From the NCBI RefSeq assembly GCF_900129425.1, contig NZ_LT670817.1, positions 6,758,001 to 6,822,000 on the forward strand: 64,000 bases of DNA. Reading direction: 5' to 3'. The DNA is from Bradyrhizobium erythrophlei. GTDB taxonomy: Bacteria > Pseudomonadota > Alphaproteobacteria > Rhizobiales > Xanthobacteraceae. Of the stretch, positions 59,707-64,000 are shown in pieces; position 1 is the stretch's first letter; every line of letters begins with the position of its first letter. Both the position numbers and the translations under genes were made by a program. The notes under the pieces are model-generated. The model saw only the letters and a program-made list of their open reading frames with translations, had not been told where the DNA came from and searched no databases.

Positions 59707-60324
59707 ATGAACATCGCAACGACAAGAGGGGCAGCGAAGAGTTCGTTGTCCCTCCCGAATATCCTGACCTACGCGCGAATCGCCGCCATCCCGGTGGTGG
59801 TCGGCTGCGTTTTTGCGGAATCCATCATGGATGGACCGCTGTGGCTGCGCTGGGTGGCGCTGGCCGTCTTCATCGCGGCCGGCGTTACGGATTATCTCGA
59901 TGGCTACTATGCACGAATCTGGGACCAGCATTCGGCCTTCGGCCGCATGCTCGACCCGATCGCCGACAAGCTATTGGTCGCATCCTGCCTGCTGATGCTG
60001 GCCGCCGACAACAGTATTCACGGCTGGACGCTATGGGCCGCCATCGTGATCCTGTGCCGCGAAATCCTGGTATCGGGCCTGCGCGAATACCTCGCCGCAT
60101 TGCGGGTCAGCGTGCCCGTGACCAAGCTGGCGAAGTGGAAGACGACCGTGCAGCTTGTCGCGATCGGCTTCCTAATTGCCGGTGAGGCGGGCGAGCAGAT
60201 ATTGCCCTCGACGACCCTGATCGGGATCGTGCTGTTGTGGTTGTCGGCGATCTTCACGATCTACACTGGCTGGGATTATTTCCGCGCCGGCATTCATCAC
60301 CTCATCAAGGAGGATGAGGCATGA
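59707..60324 (+). CDS. pgsA: CDP-diacylglycerol-glycerol-3-P 3-phosphatidyltransferase
   Basis: A 205-residue inner-membrane enzyme making phosphatidylglycerol phosphate, the first committed step to phosphatidylglycerol. The CDP-alcohol transferase signature D-x2-DG-x2-AR-x8-G-x3-D-x3-D is complete in TDYLDGYYARIWDQHSAFGR followed by MLDPIADKL. About six hydrophobic segments follow the family pattern. It starts the string pgsA-moaD-moaE-prmB; its stop overlaps the moaD ATG (60321-60324), so moaD is translationally coupled. Confidence 0.95.
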   Translation: MNIATTRGAAKSSLSLPNILTYARIAAIPVVVGCVFAESIMDGPLWLRWVALAVFIAAGVTDYLDGYYARIWDQHSAFGRMLDPIADKLLVASCLLMLAADNSIHGWTLWAAIVILCREILVSGLREYLAALRVSVPVTKLAKWKTTVQLVAIGFLIAGEAGEQILPSTTLIGIVLLWLSAIFTIYTGWDYFRAGIHHLIKEDEA

Positions 60325-60572
60325 AGGTCAAGTATTTCGCCTGGGTGCGCGAACGGGTGGGCAAATCAGAGGAGACCGTCGAACCGCCGGCGGCCGTCCG
60401 GACCGTCGACGATCTGATGGGATGGCTTTCGGGGCGCGGCGAGGCTTACGCCCACGCCTTCGAGACCCCTCGGGTGATCCGCGCCGCGATCGACCACGCC
60501 CATGTCAAATCCGATACGGTGATCGCCGGCGCCCGCGAGATTGCCTTTTTCCCGCCGATGACCGGCGGTTAA
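60321..60572 (+). CDS. moaD: Molybdopterin synthase sulfur carrier subunit
   Basis: An 83-residue ubiquitin-like protein whose C-terminal Gly-Gly (FFPPMTGG) is thiocarboxylated and gives sulfur to molybdopterin. MKVKYFAWVRERVGKSEETV and VRTVDDLMGWLSGRGEAYA fit the family. It overlaps pgsA by four bases and precedes moaE by 24 bp. Molybdopterin made here is needed for enzymes such as the CO dehydrogenase encoded 20 kb away. Confidence 0.95.
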   Translation: MKVKYFAWVRERVGKSEETVEPPAAVRTVDDLMGWLSGRGEAYAHAFETPRVIRAAIDHAHVKSDTVIAGAREIAFFPPMTGG

Positions 60573-60596
60573 GCCGTTGGACAGGCGCGTGATCCG

Positions 60597-61064
60597 ATGA
60601 CCGCCAATGTGACCATCCGGATTCAGCAAGCCGACTTCGACATTGCGCAGGAAATATCGGCGCTTACCAACGGACGCACCGATATCGGCGCGGTCGTGAG
60701 TTTCAGCGGCATTTGCCGGGGCAGCGAGGGCGGCGAGCCGCTCGCGGCGCTGACGCTCGAGCACTATCCCGAAATGGCGGAGGCCGAAATTGCGCGGCAC
60801 GCCGAGACCGCGATGTCGCGCTGGCCGCTGACAGGGCTGACCGTCATCCATCGCGTCGGCCGCATCACGCCCGGCGAAAATATCGTACTGGTGCTGACGG
60901 CGTCGCAGCATCGGCAGGCGGCGTTCCAGGCGGCGGAGTTCCTGATGGATTATCTGAAGGCCAACGCGCCGTTCTGGAAGCGCGAGGAAAGCGCTGCGGG
61001 GACCAGTTGGGTCGACGCCCGGCAGCACGACGACGCCGCCGCTGCGCGCTGGACCAAATCCTGA
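60597..61064 (+). CDS. moaE: Molybdopterin synthase catalytic subunit
   Basis: A 155-residue MoaE that converts precursor Z to molybdopterin with MoaD. It has DIGAVVSFSGICRGSEGG, LTLEHYPEMAEAEIARHAE, VIHRVGRITPGENIVLVLTAS and the active-site region LMDYLKANAPFWKREESAAG with the conserved Lys residues. Its stop overlaps the prmB ATG (TGATG). The string of four tightly spaced genes is common in this order. Confidence 0.95.
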   Translation: MTANVTIRIQQADFDIAQEISALTNGRTDIGAVVSFSGICRGSEGGEPLAALTLEHYPEMAEAEIARHAETAMSRWPLTGLTVIHRVGRITPGENIVLVLTASQHRQAAFQAAEFLMDYLKANAPFWKREESAAGTSWVDARQHDDAAAARWTKS

Positions 61065-62029
61065 TGGCGAAGCGCGCCAGGCCGGCGGCCAAACGCGGCC
61101 GCTCCGCATCGAGATTGCCGAAGGTTCCATCGGGCGAATTGCGGACGCTGCTCGATTTCGTCCGCTACGCCGTGAGCCGCTTCGTCGAGGCAAAGCTGGT
61201 GTTCGCGCACGGCACCACCGACCCTGTGGCCGAGGCCGCATTCCTGGTTTGCGAAACCCTGCATCTTCATCCCGACCAGTTCGAAACGTTCGCGACCGCG
61301 CAGGTCACGGCGCGGGAGGCCAAGGCCATCCTGGAGGTAATTGCGCGCCGCGTCGCCACGCGAAAACCTGCCGCCTACCTAGTCAACAAGATCTACCTGC
61401 GCGGCCTGCCCTTCCATGTCGACGAGCGCGTGATCGTGCCGCGCTCCTTCATCGGCGAGTTGCTGGACTCTCACTTTAGCGGCGACAGCGACGAGGAAGG
61501 CGCTTCGCTGCTCGGCGATCCCGCATCGGTGGAAAATGTGCTCGACCTTTGCACCGGCTCGGGGTGCCTTGCGATTCTCGCGAGCCGGAGTTTTCCGAAT
61601 GCGCGTATCGATGCGGTGGACATTTCCAGCGGCGCGCTCGAAGTCGCCGCCCGCAACGTTGCCGAGTATGGCCTCGAAGACAGGGTGAAATTGTATCGGG
61701 GCGACCTGTTCGGGCCGATCGGCGGCGAGCGTTACGATCTGATTATTTCCAATCCGCCCTATGTCGACGCGGAAGGGATGGCGGCATTGCCGCGCGAATG
61801 CCGGGCCGAGCCGAAGCTCGCCTTCGATGGAGGCGCCGATGGGCTCGACGTCGTCCGTCGCATCCTGGACGAGGCCGCCGGCCACCTGACGCCGCAGGGC
61901 GGGCTGTTATGCGAGATCGGCCGTGGCCGCGAATGGCTCGAAGCCGCATTTCCGCAATTGCCGCTGCTGTGGCTCGATACCGAAGATTCCGAGGGCGAGG
62001 TATTCTGGATCGGCGTAGCAGATTTGTGA
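61064..62029 (+). CDS. prmB: Ribosomal protein L3 glutamine methyltransferase
   Basis: A 321-residue SAM-dependent N5-glutamine methyltransferase. A helical N-terminal domain (LRTLLDFVRYAVSRFVEAKL) and a beta hairpin with FHVDERVIVPRSFIGELL precede the catalytic domain, which has VLDLCTGSGCLAILAS and DLIISNPPYVDAEG; the NPPY motif marks Gln methylation. The N-terminal region and the PRSF motif point to PrmB rather than the release-factor enzyme PrmC. It starts within the moaE stop codon. A basic 20-residue N-terminal tail (KRARPAAKRGRSASRLPK) is extra. Confidence 0.92.
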   Translation: MAKRARPAAKRGRSASRLPKVPSGELRTLLDFVRYAVSRFVEAKLVFAHGTTDPVAEAAFLVCETLHLHPDQFETFATAQVTAREAKAILEVIARRVATRKPAAYLVNKIYLRGLPFHVDERVIVPRSFIGELLDSHFSGDSDEEGASLLGDPASVENVLDLCTGSGCLAILASRSFPNARIDAVDISSGALEVAARNVAEYGLEDRVKLYRGDLFGPIGGERYDLIISNPPYVDAEGMAALPRECRAEPKLAFDGGADGLDVVRRILDEAAGHLTPQGGLLCEIGRGREWLEAAFPQLPLLWLDTEDSEGEVFWIGVADL

Positions 62030-62153
62030 GTTCCCCGCCGCAAGGCCGACGGTCATATGTCCGGTACCGGAAATAGCCGTATCGTCCGGCAAAAACCGTG
62101 ATAACAACGGCCGATAGCAACCGAACTGGAAGTCCTCTGGGACGATGTGATCG

Positions 62154-62894
62154 ATGGCCGGCCCGACCGTTCCGCAGGAGTTTCTGAAGGCCGAGAATGT
62201 CGGCCTGCGGATGCTGCTCGAGCAGGCGAGTATCGATGCCCTGGCGTTGCTGGCACAGGCCGGTATCGACGCCGAGCAACGCGAGACCGCCGACCGGCTG
62301 CAAAAGCTCATCCTGGAAGAGCTGCACCACCGCATCAAAAACACGCTGGCGACCGTCAGCGCCATCGCCTCGCAGAGCCTGCGCGCCGCAACCAGCATCG
62401 AGCACGGCCAGCATGCGATCGAGAGCCGGCTATTGGCGCTGGGCCGTGCCCACGATCTGTTGCTGCAGGCGCGCTGGTCAAGCGCCGACCTTGCCCACAT
62501 CGTCCAGGGTGCGACCGAGCCCTATGACGGTGAGGGCGAAGGCAAGTTTTCGATTGGAGGCCCCAACCTCAAGATTGTGTCGGGCGCGGTGATCGCATTG
62601 GCGATGACGCTCAACGAACTCTGCACCAACGCCACCAAATTCGGCGCGCTGTCGGTACCCCCCGGACGTATCGAGATCGCCTGGACCATCGATCAAGGAA
62701 ACCAGCGGCTGCGTCTGACCTGGACCGAAAACGGCGGTCCGGCAGTCCACACGCCGGCCCGGCAAAGTTTCGGGACCCGGCTGATCGAGACACTCGGCAA
62801 GCAGTTGCACGGCAAGGTCGAGATGAGCTATGCGCCCACAGGTTTCTTCTACGTCCTCGACGTCCCCTTAAGCTCCCTGAAGCCACCCGATTGA
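62154..62894 (+). CDS. HWE-type histidine kinase without sensor domain
   Basis: A 246-residue soluble kinase. The H-box is LEELHHRIKNTLATVSAIAS with His59 as likely phospho-site, the N-box is TLNELCTNATKFGALS, and the WTENGGP motif is the Trp-x-Glu feature that names the HWE group. The C-terminus has SFGTRLIETLGKQLHGKVEM. The first ~45 residues are a short helical lead with no PAS, GAF or receiver domain, so input must come from a partner protein. Such kinases often serve general stress (PhyR) or light pathways, which I infer only. Confidence 0.88.
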   Translation: MAGPTVPQEFLKAENVGLRMLLEQASIDALALLAQAGIDAEQRETADRLQKLILEELHHRIKNTLATVSAIASQSLRAATSIEHGQHAIESRLLALGRAHDLLLQARWSSADLAHIVQGATEPYDGEGEGKFSIGGPNLKIVSGAVIALAMTLNELCTNATKFGALSVPPGRIEIAWTIDQGNQRLRLTWTENGGPAVHTPARQSFGTRLIETLGKQLHGKVEMSYAPTGFFYVLDVPLSSLKPPD

Positions 62895-62991
62895 GCTGAA
62901 ATAAACGTGGCGGAGTTGTCGGTTTCCGTCGCCCGGCGAAGCTGATACTCTGCGCGGCAGCTGCCCTACCCCAAAACTTGAAGAGGCCCCC

Positions 62992-64000
62992 ATGCTCGAC
63001 AAGAGCCCACGCCCCGCCGCCGTCAACGTGCCCAACGACCTCGCCGCGCACTGGATGCCGTTCACCGCCAACCGGGCCTTCAAAAAAGCGCCGAGGCTTC
63101 TCGCCGGCGCCAAGGACATGCATTATTTTACCGTCGACGGCCGCAAGATCATCGACGCCGCCTCGGGCATGTGGTGCACCAACGCCGGCCATGGCCGCAG
63201 CCAGATCGCCGCGGCAATCGCCAAGCAGGCCGAGACCCTGGATTATGCGCCGCCGTTCCAGTTCGGCATTCCGCAGGCCTTTGAGCTCGCCAGCCGCATC
63301 GCCGATCTCGCGCCCGCCGGGCTCGATCACGTTTTCTTCTGCAATTCCGGATCGGAGGCCGCCGACACCGCGCTCAAGATCGCGCTGGCCTATCACCAGA
63401 TCCAGGGCCAGGGCAGCCGCACCCGGCTGATCGGCCGCGAGCGTGGCTATCACGGCGTCGGCTTCGGCGGTACCTCGGTGGGCGGCATCGTCGGCAACCG
63501 CAAGATGTTCGGAACGCTGCTGGCCGGGGTCGATCATCTTCCCGCGACCTATGACCGCGAGAAGCAGGCCTTCACCAAGGGCGAGCCGGAATACGGCGCG
63601 CATTTCGCCGATGAGCTCGAGCGACTGGTCAACCTGCACGGCGCCTCCACCATCGCCGCCGTGATCGTCGAGCCGATGGCGGGATCGACCGGCGTATTGC
63701 CGGCGCCGAAGGGATACCTCAAGCGGCTGCGCGAGATCACCCAGAAGCACGGCATCCTGCTGATCTTCGACGAGGTCATCACCGGTTACGGCCGGCTCGG
63801 CTTCGCCTTCGCCGCGGAACGTTACGGCGTGGTGCCGGACCTGCTCACCTTCGCCAAGGGCATCACCAACGGCGCGGCCCCAATGGGCGGCGTTTTGGTG
63901 CGCGATACCATCCACGACGCCTTCATGAGCGGCCCGGAGCACGTCGTGGAGCTGACACATGGCTATACCTATTCGGCGCATCCGCTGGCCTGTGCCGCAG
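62992..64000 (+). CDS. Omega-amino acid:pyruvate aminotransferase, 3' end off window
   Basis: The first 336 residues of a class III PLP aminotransferase. AAHWMPFTANRAFKKAPRLL is the N-terminus typical of beta-alanine/omega-amino acid:pyruvate transaminases. Then come FFCNSGSEAADTALKIAL, RERGYHGVGFGGTSVGGI, LLIFDEVITGYGRLG (PLP Asp) and LLTFAKGITNGAAPMGGV with the Schiff-base Lys near residue 291. The C-terminal part lies beyond 64000. It follows the HWE kinase by 97 bp on the same strand, with no evident functional link. The exact amine donor cannot be told. Confidence 0.92.
   Translation, partial: MLDKSPRPAAVNVPNDLAAHWMPFTANRAFKKAPRLLAGAKDMHYFTVDGRKIIDAASGMWCTNAGHGRSQIAAAIAKQAETLDYAPPFQFGIPQAFELASRIADLAPAGLDHVFFCNSGSEAADTALKIALAYHQIQGQGSRTRLIGRERGYHGVGFGGTSVGGIVGNRKMFGTLLAGVDHLPATYDREKQAFTKGEPEYGAHFADELERLVNLHGASTIAAVIVEPMAGSTGVLPAPKGYLKRLREITQKHGILLIFDEVITGYGRLGFAFAAERYGVVPDLLTFAKGITNGAAPMGGVLVRDTIHDAFMSGPEHVVELTHGYTYSAHPLACAA

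Overview
The window is GC-rich, densely coded DNA from an alphaproteobacterium, most likely a Bradyrhizobium-like member of the Nitrobacteraceae. The signs are an Irr-type iron box in front of bacterioferritin, an FMN riboswitch in front of a type II lumazine synthase, a carboxydotroph-type cox cluster like that of Oligotropha/Afipia, many small proteins that look specific to this group, and several families of palindromic REP-like repeats at almost every operon boundary. I found no rRNA, tRNA or CRISPR array.

Region 1 (1-24 kb) is mixed housekeeping and small secreted proteins: a short-chain dehydrogenase, a frameshifted cytochrome P450, an alpha/beta hydrolase, bfd-bfr with an Irr box, two tandem WDGYGW secreted paralogues, a lytic transglycosylase, ettA-tam, a D-2-hydroxyacid dehydrogenase, an L,D-transpeptidase broken at a C8 tract, two sulfurtransferases, and a divergent VWA / MoxR-ATPase pair. 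Two inverted copies of a ~508-bp dispersed, apparently structured repeat lie at 2.67-3.18 kb and 22.9-23.4 kb.

Region 2 (24-32.6 kb) is an accessory stretch: a nucleotide cyclase fused to a SUMF1-type domain, a decayed GGDEF gene, several orphan small proteins, a VOC protein, a ketopantoate reductase-like protein and an aldo-keto reductase.

Region 3 (32.7-43.2 kb, minus strand) is the main functional module: an aerobic CO dehydrogenase cluster in the order coxC-coxM-coxS-coxL-coxD-coxE-[IS481-type element]-coxF. CoxL carries the form I active-site motif AYRCSFR, and CoxS and CoxM keep all FeS and FAD motif positions. CoxM/S/L make the enzyme, CoxD/E/F would mature its Mo-Cu centre, and CoxC (MHYT plus LytTR) may regulate the operon through two direct repeats found upstream of coxM. 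The IS lies between coxE and coxF, and a solitary IS end lies beyond coxC.

Region 4 (43.5-64 kb) is mostly core genome: FMN riboswitch-ribH, a YbjN protein, proC, a hotdog thioesterase, a 4-OT tautomerase, hisS, ilvE, a MarR / OmpR-type regulator / sensor kinase operon, RNase T2, rlmJ, a cold-shock protein, an outer-membrane beta-barrel, uvrC, and the pgsA-moaD-moaE-prmB string. It ends with an HWE kinase and an aminotransferase that runs off the window. All calls come from reading the sequence; no database search was run.
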